Source: Rugamonas rivuli
GTDB lineage: Bacteria > Pseudomonadota > Gammaproteobacteria > Burkholderiales > Burkholderiaceae_D
Assembly (NCBI RefSeq): GCF_009380165.1
Contig: NZ_WHUF01000007.1
Coordinates: 186,001 to 250,000, forward strand
Length of the DNA: 64,000 nucleotides
Direction of reading: 5' to 3'
In this document: positions 7,689 to 15,368 of the stretch, piece after piece
Layout of the letters: each line of letters starts with the position of its first letter
Numbering within the stretch: the stretch's first letter is position 1
The notes under the pieces: generated by a model
Databases searched by the model: none
What the model was told of the DNA's origin: nothing
Seen by the model: the letters and a program-made list of their open reading frames with translations, nothing else
Position numbers and translations under genes: made by a program

Positions 7689-8686
7689 GCCGCATGCTGC
7701 GTCTGGCGGTCATCGGCGCCGGCATGATGGCGGGGCGCCGCTCGCGGGCGTTTGTCGCCACCGGGCGGGCGCAGATCGTGGGCATCGCCGCGCGTCGGCT
7801 GCCCAGTGCGCAGGCCATGGGCGCGGCGCTGGATTGCACGCATTGCTACGACGATTACCGCCGCCTGCTCGACTGCGAGCCGGATGCCTTGCTGATCGAA
7901 GTGCCGCATCAAGGCCAGGACGAACTGGTGTTGTGGGCCATTGCGCAGGGGCTGCCTACGCTGATCGGCGGCCCGCTGTCCGCTTCCGTGCAAGGCGGCG
8001 AGGCGATACTGCATGCGGCGCGGCAGGCCGGAGTGCCGGTCGAGTGCGGCTTTGAGGCGCGCTACAAGGCGGTGTGGGAAACGGCGAGGGAATTGCTGCA
8101 TGCCGGACGCATCGGCCGGCCGATTGCCGTGCAATCGATGGCCTTGTGGGATGGGAATCCGGACAGCTGGTACTACAACCAGGAGGCCAGCGGGGGCATG
8201 CCCTTGACCCACATGAGCTACACCTTCATCAACCCCTTGCGGTGGATGCTGGGCGAGCCGTTGCGGGTTTCGGCTTTTGCCAACCGCATCAAGCATACCG
8301 CTGCCCATCATGTGCGCGAGGAGACCTGCGTCGCGCATCTGCAGTTCCCGAACGAGGTCATGTGCTCGATGCTGGCCGGCTATGTCAAGCCGGGCAGTTG
8401 CGATGCATGGCGGTTGACCATCGTCGGCACCGAGGGCGTGATGGAGTTGCAGCCGACGGAAATGGATAACGGTTGCCTGCGCGTTTCGCACGGCAATGAA
8501 ATCGATATGTATGAATTTGCCGAGGCGCCGGATGCGTTTGTGTCGCAGGCCCACGCGTTCATCGATCTGGCCTGGGGCGGTCCGCGTGGCCGCAACGCCC
8601 CCGAGGACAGCCTGCGCGATTTGCAGGTGGCGCAGGCGATCAGCGATTCGGCGCGGGAAGGACGGTCCATCGAGCTGCTGGCTTGA
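7685..8686 (+). CDS. Gfo/Idh/MocA-like oxidoreductase with altered EKP motif
   Basis: This 333-residue protein has an N-terminal Rossmann fold (GAGMMAG, residues 11-17) and a C-terminal alpha/beta domain. Residues around 170-190 (GGMPLTHMSYTFINPLRWMLGE) match the conserved helix after the active-site loop. At the position of the usual E-K-P cofactor and catalytic motif the sequence reads LIGGPLSAS (residues 93-101), so the conserved Lys is missing. Its ATG overlaps the desaturase stop (ATGA), so it is translationally coupled. It may oxidise or reduce a sugar or lipid intermediate of this operon, or act as a non-canonical or inactive homologue. The operon appears to end here. Confidence 0.75.
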   Translation: MSRMLRLAVIGAGMMAGRRSRAFVATGRAQIVGIAARRLPSAQAMGAALDCTHCYDDYRRLLDCEPDALLIEVPHQGQDELVLWAIAQGLPTLIGGPLSASVQGGEAILHAARQAGVPVECGFEARYKAVWETARELLHAGRIGRPIAVQSMALWDGNPDSWYYNQEASGGMPLTHMSYTFINPLRWMLGEPLRVSAFANRIKHTAAHHVREETCVAHLQFPNEVMCSMLAGYVKPGSCDAWRLTIVGTEGVMELQPTEMDNGCLRVSHGNEIDMYEFAEAPDAFVSQAHAFIDLAWGGPRGRNAPEDSLRDLQVAQAISDSAREGRSIELLA

Positions 8687-8698
8687 TGGATGCTCGGC

Positions 8699-10198
8699 TT
8701 ACCTGGAGCGGGCCACCCAGTCGATGACGCCGTCCAGCACGGTGCGGCCGGCGCCGTTGGCCACGTGCTCGTCGTTCAGGATGGCGACTACGATGCAGGG
8801 CTGATTGTTGGCATCGGTGACGTAGCCGGCGATGGCGATCACGCTTTTCAGGCTGCCGGTCTTGATGCGGGCGCGCAGTGCGGCCGGGCTGTCCTTGAGG
8901 CGCTTGCGCATGGTGCCGTCGGTGGCGGCGATCGGCAGGCTGGACAGGAACTCGGGCATCCACAGGCTTTTCAGGCCCGCTTGCAGCACGCCGGCCAGTT
9001 GCGCCGGCGTGGCGTGTTCGGTGCGCGACAGGCCGGAACCGTTGTCGAACACCAGGCCGTTGGCGTCGATGCGCTGGGTTTGCAGCCAGGCGCGGATCGC
9101 GCTTTCGGCGCGCATCGGGGTGCTGGCCAGGTTGCCGTCGGGAGGCAGCGGGCGGCTGCCCAGCACGGGGTCGGCTTCCAGGCTGCCCAGCATCAGGAAC
9201 ACCGTGCGGGCCAGGGTGTTGTCGGAGAATTTGTTGATGTCGCGGAGGATTTCCGGCAGTGGGCGGGAGACGTGTTCGGCCAGCAGGCGGGTGGCCGGGG
9301 CGGCGGCTGGCGTTGTCGCCGCTTCGGTCGCAGCCGCTGACGCGCTGGCCTCGCGCACCTCGCCGCTGATGCTGCCGCCGAGCTTGCGCCAGGTGGCGCG
9401 CAGCAGGCGCTCCAGATAGTCGTGGTGGTCCAGGACGTCGACGCTGATCGACTTGTTGCAGTTTTTAGGGAAGCTGCCATGCAGCACCACGTCGATCTTG
9501 TCTCCGTTGCGCGAGGCGTCCGGCGAACGCCAGCCCTGCTCCCACGACGCGCATGGCGCATCGCTGAGCTTCATCTCCGAGCGGATGCCGACCTTGTCCA
9601 TCTCCGGCATCATCACCAGCCCCACCTTGCTGCCGGTCGAACGCATTTCCAGCTTCAGCAGATTGGTGCCAGTCAGCAGCGCATCGGGGATCACGTTGTA
9701 GTAGGCCCATGGATACTCGTCGAACGGCGGCTGCCCCACATCGGGCCGCGCCGGCTGGAACAGCTGGCGGTCGAGTATCACGTCGCCCTTGATCTTCTGG
9801 ATGCCCTGGTTGCGCAGCGCTTGCAGCATGTGCAGCAACACGTCCTCGTTCAGGTCGACATCGGCGCCGCCGCGCAGGATCAGGTCGCCTTGCAGCACGC
9901 CGTTGACCACCTCGGCGTTGGTGCGGAACTCGGTGCGGGCGCGGAAGGCCGGGCCCAGTTGCTCCAGCGCCGTCAGCGTGGTGAACAGCTTCATGGTCGA
10001 TGCCGGCTGCATGCTCTGTTGCGCGTTGTGCGAAACCAGCGTGGCGTCGCCGCGCATGACGACGATGCCGGCGCCTTCCGGCGGGATATGCGCCGCTTGC
10101 AGCAGGGCGCTGATGGGTTCCGGCAGTTCGGCGTGGGCGGTGCCGGTGGCAATCAGCGCGGCGAGGATGAGGCGACGAAGCATGGCGGCCCTGTTCAA
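8699..10198 (-). CDS. dacB: D-alanyl-D-alanine carboxypeptidase/endopeptidase, PBP4 family
   Basis: This 499-residue periplasmic serine peptidase has a signal peptide (about 1-23, ending TAHA). The penicillin-binding motifs are present: S67-T-M-K70, S325-D-N and K446-T-G. The long insert between SxxK and SxN is typical of class C PBP4 (DacB), which cleaves D-Ala-D-Ala and D-Ala-mDAP cross-links in peptidoglycan. An Ala/Thr-rich stretch around 284-302 may be a flexible loop. The gene overlaps the upstream spmA/B-like gene by 4 bases and is co-transcribed with it, as in the dacB-spm pairing of spore formers. Confidence 0.9.
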   Translation of the reverse strand: MNRAAMLRRLILAALIATGTAHAELPEPISALLQAAHIPPEGAGIVVMRGDATLVSHNAQQSMQPASTMKLFTTLTALEQLGPAFRARTEFRTNAEVVNGVLQGDLILRGGADVDLNEDVLLHMLQALRNQGIQKIKGDVILDRQLFQPARPDVGQPPFDEYPWAYYNVIPDALLTGTNLLKLEMRSTGSKVGLVMMPEMDKVGIRSEMKLSDAPCASWEQGWRSPDASRNGDKIDVVLHGSFPKNCNKSISVDVLDHHDYLERLLRATWRKLGGSISGEVREASASAAATEAATTPAAAPATRLLAEHVSRPLPEILRDINKFSDNTLARTVFLMLGSLEADPVLGSRPLPPDGNLASTPMRAESAIRAWLQTQRIDANGLVFDNGSGLSRTEHATPAQLAGVLQAGLKSLWMPEFLSSLPIAATDGTMRKRLKDSPAALRARIKTGSLKSVIAIAGYVTDANNQPCIVVAILNDEHVANGAGRTVLDGVIDWVARSR

Positions 10199-11433
10199 TG
10201 GAAGAAAATGTAGGAGACGAAGATGGCGGCGATCACGCCGGCCAGGTCGGCGATCAGGCCGCAGGAAATCGCGTAGCGCGTCTTGCGTATGCCCACCGAG
10301 CCGAAGTACAGCGCGACGATGTAGAAGGTGGTGTCGGCCGAGCCGTTGAACACGCAGGCCAGGCGGCCGACAAAGGAATCCACGCCGTAGGTACGCATGG
10401 TGTCGATCATCATGGCCTTGGCGGCGCTGCCGCTGAGCGGCTTCATCAGCGCGGTCGGCAGCGACGGCACGAAATCGGTGTTGAAGCCCAAGTGGCCGAA
10501 CAGCCAGCTGAAGCCGTCCACGACGAAGGTGAATACGCCAGCGTTGCGGATCACGCTGATCGCCACCAGCATGCCGACCAGGTAGGGGATCACTGTGATC
10601 GAGGTCTGGATGCCGCCCTTGGCGCCTTCGATGAACGCCTCATACACGTTGACCTTGCGCCGCAGCGCGCCGATGATGAAGCCGGCGATCACCACCATCA
10701 GCACCAGGTTGCTGAAGACCTTGGAGAACAGTTCGATTTCAAGCTTGGTCAGGTAGTGCGTGAAGTAGAAGACCATGCCGGCGATGGCGGCCGTCATGCC
10801 GCCCAGCCAGCTCAGCACCACGCCGTTGAACAGGTTGATGCGCTGGCGGATGGCGACGGCGATGATGCCGGTCACAGTCGCCACATAGGTCGCGATCATG
10901 CAGGGGATGAAGATGTCGGACGGATCGGCCGCGCCCAGGATGGAGCGCTGCGCCATGATCGCCAGCGGGATCAAGGTCAGGCCCGAGGTGTGCAGTACCA
11001 GGAACATGATCTGCGCGTCGGTCGGCTCGTCCTTGCTGGGGTTGAGGGTTTGCAGGCTTTCCATGGCCTTCAGGCCGAACGGCGTGGCGGCGTTGTCCAG
11101 GCCCAGCAGGTTGGCCGAGAAGTTCATCACCATGTGGCCGGTGGCCGGATGGTTCTTCGGCACGCCGGGGAAGATGCGCGAGAAGAACGGCGCGATCAGC
11201 CGCGCCAGCAGGTCGATGGCGCCGGCTTTCTCGCCGATGTTCATGATGCCCAGCCACAGCGTCATCACGCCGGCCAGCGGCAGCGCGATGTCCATCACGC
11301 CGGCCTTGGCGGAGTCGAAGGTGCCGTCGATGATGCGCTTGAAGATTTCGGTGTCGCCCGTCAGCAGGAACTGCGCCAGCGCGGCCGCAAAGCCGACCAG
11401 GAAGAAGCCGGACCAGATGTAATTGAGCGACAT
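10195..11433 (-). CDS. fused SpmA/SpmB-like nucleoside-recognition domain membrane protein
   Basis: The 412-residue polytopic protein looks like SpmA (about 1-200, with FSANLLGLDNAATPFGLKAM) joined to SpmB (about 235-412, with the segment IPYLVGMLVAISVIRNAGVF). SpmA and SpmB are spore maturation proteins in Bacillus. Fused homologues occur in non-sporulating Proteobacteria, where their role is unknown and may concern envelope or small-molecule transport. The gene is the first of a two-gene unit with dacB, with a 4-base overlap. No substrate can be named. Confidence 0.85.
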   Translation of the reverse strand: MSLNYIWSGFFLVGFAAALAQFLLTGDTEIFKRIIDGTFDSAKAGVMDIALPLAGVMTLWLGIMNIGEKAGAIDLLARLIAPFFSRIFPGVPKNHPATGHMVMNFSANLLGLDNAATPFGLKAMESLQTLNPSKDEPTDAQIMFLVLHTSGLTLIPLAIMAQRSILGAADPSDIFIPCMIATYVATVTGIIAVAIRQRINLFNGVVLSWLGGMTAAIAGMVFYFTHYLTKLEIELFSKVFSNLVLMVVIAGFIIGALRRKVNVYEAFIEGAKGGIQTSITVIPYLVGMLVAISVIRNAGVFTFVVDGFSWLFGHLGFNTDFVPSLPTALMKPLSGSAAKAMMIDTMRTYGVDSFVGRLACVFNGSADTTFYIVALYFGSVGIRKTRYAISCGLIADLAGVIAAIFVSYIFFH

Positions 11434-11541
11434 GGGTAGAAATTTTCCTGAAAGCAGTGGGCGATTTGCAAAGTATAGCGGGTAAGCCAGCGAAAAAAGT
11501 TATAAGCTGCCGCTTTACGTATGCGATGTGGAAGGGATCTG

Positions 11542-13263
11542 ATGCCCAAAAGTTATGCCGCAGCCTTGCCTTTGCTGATGCTGGCGCTGGTGTTCGGCGC
11601 GCTGCCGGCCGCCGCAGCGCCGCCCAAAGTCCTGCACGCCTTCCTCAGCACCGGCGAGACCGGCCTTGATCCGGCGGTGGCTTCCGACATCGCCAGCCTC
11701 AGCCTGCTGGAAAACCTGTTCGACCCGCTGCTGCGCTACGACTACCTGGCCCGCCCCGTCAAGCTGCAAGCCAACACGCTGAGCGCCATGCCGACCGTGG
11801 AAGATAACGGCCTGAGCTACACCTTCCATCTGCGGCAGGACGTCTACTTCACGCCCGACCCGGCGTTCAAGGGCGTGCACCGGCAAGTCACGGCGCAGGA
11901 TTACGTCTACAGCCTGACGCGCCTGTACGATCCGCTGTTGAAATCGCCGTGGCTGTTTCTGCTGGAGGGCAAGATCGCCGGCGACGAGGCGCTGAAGACC
12001 GCCTTCAGCTACGACAGCAACGTCGCCGGCCTGCAGGCGGTGGACAAGTTCACCCTGCGCATCAAGCTCAAGGCCGCCGATCCCAACTTCCTGTTCTACC
12101 TGGCGACGCCATCCACCGGCGTGGTCGCGCGCGAGGTGATCGAAGCCTACGGCGCACAGGCCGGCAACCATCCGGTCGGCAGCGGCCCCTTCTTGATGGG
12201 CAAGTGGAAGCACAGCGACCAGATCACGCTGCTGGCCAACCGCGATTTCCGGCCGACGATGTTCGAGGGCCGGCGCCTGCCGCTGCTGGACCAGGTCGAC
12301 ATCAAGATCGTCGAGGAATACCAGTCGCGCGTGCTGGGCTTTCTGAACGGCGAATTCGATTTCCTCGAACAGCTGCCGGAATCGATGAAGGATATGGTGC
12401 TGACCGGCGACCTCAAGCCCACGCTGAAACCGGCGCTGGCGCAGCAGGGCATGGTGCTGTCGCCCTTCCCCGTGCTGCAGACCTACTACATGTGGATGAA
12501 CATGGAAGACCCGCTGATCGGCGGCTACAGCAAGGAGAAGGTGGCCTTGCGGCGCGCCATCGCGCTGGGCTACAACAGCGGCGAGGACGTGGCGTTGATG
12601 AAGAAGGGCCTGGCCCTGCCGGCCGTCACGCCGCTGCCGCCGAACGTGCTGGGCTACGATGCGCGCTACCGCAACCCGGTCGCCTACGATCCCGCGCTGG
12701 CCAATGCGCTGCTGGACCGCTACGGCTACCGCAAGGCTGCCGACGGTTTCCGCACCCAGCCCGGCGGCAAGCCGCTGACCTTGGTGATGCACAGCGAATC
12801 ATCCACCGTCGGCCGCCTGCGGGACGAGCTGTGGCGCAAGAACCTGAACGCCATCGGCCTCAACGTGACTTTCAAGAGCGACAAGAAAACCGAGATCATC
12901 AAAGCCTCGCGCCTGGGCTCGGTGATGATGTTCGAAACCAACTGGGTCGCCGACTTCCCCGACGGCGAGAATTTCTATCAGCTGCTGTACGGCCCCAACA
13001 GCGGCCGCGCCAACTACGCCCGCTTCAACCTGCCCGCCTACAACCAGCGTTACGAGCAGAGCCGCAGCATGGGCGACTCGCCGCAGCGCACCGCGCTGTA
13101 CGACGAGATGGCGCAGCTCATCCATGCCTACACGCCATGGGTGTTGCTGACCCATCCGATTTCCGCCGATTTGCAGCAGCCATGGCTGAAGCATTACCGG
13201 CGCCATCCGGTGGAATTGACCAACTGGCGCTATCTGGACGTCGACGCACATAACCCGCGCTGA
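11542..13263 (+). CDS. periplasmic substrate-binding protein of a peptide/oligopeptide ABC transporter
   Basis: This 573-residue SBP_bac_5 family protein has a signal peptide (about 1-25, MPKSYAAALPLLMLALVFGA then LPAAAA). The family motif region LDPAVASDIASLSLLENLFD follows, with DNGLSYTFHLRQDVYF further on. The ATG at 11542 is preferred over one at 11521 because it gives a proper signal peptide and is preceded by GGAAGGG. Such proteins bind oligopeptides or related solutes and hand them to an ABC importer, but no permease or ATPase genes are adjacent, so it is an orphan here. Confidence 0.85.
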   Translation: MPKSYAAALPLLMLALVFGALPAAAAPPKVLHAFLSTGETGLDPAVASDIASLSLLENLFDPLLRYDYLARPVKLQANTLSAMPTVEDNGLSYTFHLRQDVYFTPDPAFKGVHRQVTAQDYVYSLTRLYDPLLKSPWLFLLEGKIAGDEALKTAFSYDSNVAGLQAVDKFTLRIKLKAADPNFLFYLATPSTGVVAREVIEAYGAQAGNHPVGSGPFLMGKWKHSDQITLLANRDFRPTMFEGRRLPLLDQVDIKIVEEYQSRVLGFLNGEFDFLEQLPESMKDMVLTGDLKPTLKPALAQQGMVLSPFPVLQTYYMWMNMEDPLIGGYSKEKVALRRAIALGYNSGEDVALMKKGLALPAVTPLPPNVLGYDARYRNPVAYDPALANALLDRYGYRKAADGFRTQPGGKPLTLVMHSESSTVGRLRDELWRKNLNAIGLNVTFKSDKKTEIIKASRLGSVMMFETNWVADFPDGENFYQLLYGPNSGRANYARFNLPAYNQRYEQSRSMGDSPQRTALYDEMAQLIHAYTPWVLLTHPISADLQQPWLKHYRRHPVELTNWRYLDVDAHNPR

Positions 13264-13283
13264 TCCATGCGTACAATGGGTGC

Positions 13284-14201
13284 ATGAGACTATTCAACCG
13301 CAGGGCGCTGGCCTATGTCAGCGCGCACCCGATGGACTTTCTGGTGCAATGCCTGAAGGGCTTCCGCGCCAATCAAGGCTTGCTGCTGGCGGGTGCGGTC
13401 GCCTATTACTCGCTGCTGTCCATCGTGCCGCTGGTGATGCTGGTGGTGGTGGCGTTGTCGCACTTCATCGCCCAGGACGAGCTGCTGGCCACGCTGGGCC
13501 GCTATCTGAACTGGTTGGTGCCCGGGCAGGCCAAGCCCATCGTCACCGAGGTCGGCCATTTCCTTGAACATCGCGATTTGATCGGCGGCGTGCTGGTGGT
13601 CAGCATGATCTTCTTCAGCTCGCTGGCCTTCACGGTGCTGGAAAACGCCATGTGCGTGATCTTCAAGCACCGGGTCGAGATACGGCGCCGGCATTTCCTG
13701 ATCTCGGCGATCATGCCCTACTGCTACATCCTGTCGCTGGGCGTCGGCATGCTGCTGGTGACGCTGGTGGCTGGCAGCTTGCAGGTGCTGGGCGAGGAGA
13801 GCGTGCAATTCCTCGGCTACAGCTGGTCGCTGCACGGCGTGTCCGGCGCGCTGCTGTACCTGCTGGGCCTGGGCGGCGAGGTGCTGGTGCTGACCTCGAT
13901 CTACCTGGTCATGCCGGTGGGCCGGCTGTCGCTGTCGCACGCGCTGATCGGCGGGGTGACGGCGGCGCTGCTGTGGGAGCTGGCGCGCCGCATTCTGGTT
14001 TGGTATTTTTCAACCTTGTCGCAGGTGAACGTGGTGTACGGTTCGATGACCACCGCCATCATCGTCATGTTCAGCCTGGAAATCGGCGCCACGCTGCTGC
14101 TGTTCGGCGCGCAGGTGATTTCCGAGTTCGAGCGGGTCGGCCGCCACCGGCCGCAGCGCGCAGCGACCCCGATGACCACCCACGCTACAGAAGTAAAATA
14201 A
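13284..14201 (+). CDS. YihY/virulence factor BrkB family membrane protein
   Basis: The 305-residue inner membrane protein has about six transmembrane helices. Family landmarks include the stretch GAVAYYSLLSIVPLVMLVVV near residue 38, YGSMTTAIIVMFSLEIGATL near 255 and the C-terminal LFGAQVISEFER. Once annotated as RNase BN, the family has no firmly established activity. The ATG at 13284 lies 20 bases after the preceding stop. The stop codon abuts a palindrome and the candidate small-RNA promoter at about 14202. Confidence 0.85.
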   Translation: MRLFNRRALAYVSAHPMDFLVQCLKGFRANQGLLLAGAVAYYSLLSIVPLVMLVVVALSHFIAQDELLATLGRYLNWLVPGQAKPIVTEVGHFLEHRDLIGGVLVVSMIFFSSLAFTVLENAMCVIFKHRVEIRRRHFLISAIMPYCYILSLGVGMLLVTLVAGSLQVLGEESVQFLGYSWSLHGVSGALLYLLGLGGEVLVLTSIYLVMPVGRLSLSHALIGGVTAALLWELARRILVWYFSTLSQVNVVYGSMTTAIIVMFSLEIGATLLLFGAQVISEFERVGRHRPQRAATPMTTHATEVK

Positions 14202-14233
14202 TTTGTGCATCGCACAAAGAACTGTGTTACACT
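14202..14233 (+). promoter_or_regulatory. palindrome and putative promoter of the GGA-rich RNA
   Basis: TTTGTGC-ATC-GCACAAA (14202-14218) is a perfect 7-bp inverted repeat directly after the yihY stop. It contains a -35-like TTGTGC (14203-14208), and TACACT at 14228-14233 could be the -10, at 19-bp spacing. The predicted start is near 14240. The palindrome could be an operator overlapping the -35, or a weak terminator for the upstream gene. Confidence 0.35.
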
Positions 14234-14239
14234 ACGTCC

Positions 14240-14515
14240 GTGGTTGAGGTTGTACGGGAGGAATTCCGGAAAACAGTCCCACTTCCAGGATGAGCGCCGC
14301 AGTTCGATATGTGTAAGACCGAACCGCAGTTGACGCGAAAAACTGGAGTTGTAATTCCGAATACGATGGTCGATTTACACGTTGGAGGCACCTTGCAGAT
14401 AGCATGGGCGTCCGAGACTCTGGAGTCACTTTGCAGATAGCACTGGACCCCGGCATACGATTAAAGCATTGGTAATACATTGGAACAAAGCCCGCAGAGA
14501 TGCGGGCTTTTTTTT
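14240..14515 (+). ncRNA. candidate GGA-rich small RNA, possibly CsrA-binding
   Basis: No plausible coding frame occupies this roughly 275-base interval between yihY and arsR. It carries nine GGA triplets (starting at 14257, 14260, 14268, 14288, 14345, 14384, 14422, 14445 and 14482). At least two sit in short hairpin loops: AAC-TGGA-GTT at 14341-14350 and GAC-TCTGGA-GTC at 14416-14427. TTGCAGATAGCA is repeated at 14393 and 14431. It ends in a strong intrinsic terminator. Repeated GGA in loops is the hallmark of CsrB/RsmY-type RNAs that titrate CsrA/RsmA. That an RNA is made, and that it binds CsrA, are both inference. Confidence 0.5.
14487..14515 (+). terminator. strong Rho-independent terminator
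   Basis: A 9-bp perfect stem (AAAGCCCGC / GCGGGCTTT) with loop AGAGAT is followed by eight T residues. It ends the GGA-rich transcript and insulates arsR. Confidence 0.9.
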
Positions 14516-14528
14516 ATTGTCTCTTCAT

Positions 14529-14568
14529 TTCGATATTATTTGAAATATCGAATCGTTTACGCTAGCAT
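14529..14568 (+). promoter_or_regulatory. ars operator and promoter
   Basis: A 9-bp inverted repeat TTCGATATT / AATATCGAA spans 14529-14552 with a 6-base spacer, as expected for an ArsR dimer site. TTGAAA (14540-14545) and TAGCAT (14563-14568) are spaced 17 bp, so the operator covers the -35 box. Predicted initiation falls at or very near the arsR ATG (14575), which has no Shine-Dalgarno sequence, so the transcript may be leaderless. Confidence 0.55.
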
Positions 14569-14574
14569 GGGCGC

Positions 14575-14889
14575 ATGGATACCAAACAAGCTCTGGCGGC
14601 GTTATCGTCGCTTTCCCAGGAAAGCCGGCTGGCCGTGTTCCGGCTGCTGGTGCAGGTGGGGCCGGATGGCATGGCCGCCAGCAAAATCGCCGAACGGCTG
14701 GCGATTTCGCCATCGTCGCTGTCTTTCCACTTGAAGGAGCTGAGCCATGCGGGCATGGTCGGCTCGCGCCAGGATGGTCGTTTCGTCATCTACACCGCCG
14801 AGGTGGGCGCCATGAACGGCCTGATCGGCTTCCTTACCGAAAACTGCTGCGGCGGCCTGCCCTGCGGCGTCAACGAATGCACCCCATGA
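14575..14889 (+). CDS. arsR: ArsR-family arsenic-responsive repressor
   Basis: This 104-residue winged helix-turn-helix protein has a recognition region around residues 40-60 (ISPSSLSFHLKELSHAGMV). The As(III)-sensing cysteines are at the C-terminus (ENCCGGLPCGVNEC). That position differs from the ELCVC-type site of E. coli ArsR and resembles the C-terminal Cys sites of Acidithiobacillus/Corynebacterium-type ArsR. It should repress the arsRCBH operon from the palindrome at 14529-14552 until arsenite binds. The stop codon overlaps the arsC start. Confidence 0.9.
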   Translation: MDTKQALAALSSLSQESRLAVFRLLVQVGPDGMAASKIAERLAISPSSLSFHLKELSHAGMVGSRQDGRFVIYTAEVGAMNGLIGFLTENCCGGLPCGVNECTP

Positions 14890-15368
14890 ATGTTCTTTTC
14901 CTGTGTACCGGTAATTCCTGCCGCTCGGTGTTGAGCGAAGGTGTCTTCAACCATCTGGCGCCTGAAGGCTGGCGCGCGCTGAGCGCCGGCAGCCAGCCGG
15001 CCGGGGCGCTGCATCCGCGCGCGGTCGCGCTGCTGGCGCACAAGGGCATCTCCACCGAGGGCTACTACAGCAAGTCGTGGAACGATTTGCCGGCGACGCC
15101 GGATATCGTTATTACCGTTTGCGGCAGCGCGGCCGGCGAGACCTGCCCCGCCTATCTGGGCCAGGTGCTGCGCGCGCATTGGGGCGTGGACGATCCCAGC
15201 CATGTGGTCGGCACTGAAGAAGAAATCGAGACGGCGTTCGAGCTGGCTTACCGCATCATCCGCGCGCGCATCGAGGCCTTCCTGGCCTTGCCGCTGGCGC
15301 AGCTGGCGGCCGACAAGCAGGCATTCAAGCTGGAGCTGGACCGCATCGGCGGCCTGAGCGTGGCCTGA
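14886..15368 (+). CDS. arsC: arsenate reductase, low-molecular-weight phosphatase family
   Basis: The 160-residue enzyme begins MNVLFLCTGNSCRS, the phosphatase loop C-x5-R that binds arsenate. It reduces As(V) to As(III), probably with further cysteines and thioredoxin or glutaredoxin as electron donors. The ATG overlaps the arsR stop (ATGA), and its own TGA overlaps the next ATG (TGATG), so arsR-arsC-arsB are translationally coupled. Cys22-type redox partners of Gram-positive ArsC are not obvious, so the exact electron path is uncertain. Confidence 0.85.
   Translation: MNVLFLCTGNSCRSVLSEGVFNHLAPEGWRALSAGSQPAGALHPRAVALLAHKGISTEGYYSKSWNDLPATPDIVITVCGSAAGETCPAYLGQVLRAHWGVDDPSHVVGTEEEIETAFELAYRIIRARIEAFLALPLAQLAADKQAFKLELDRIGGLSVA

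Noticed and set aside
14205..14293. Continuation of a short coding frame into the GGA-rich region
   Set aside because: The frames there are short, without ribosome binding sites, and do not fit the structure that ends in the terminator at 14515.
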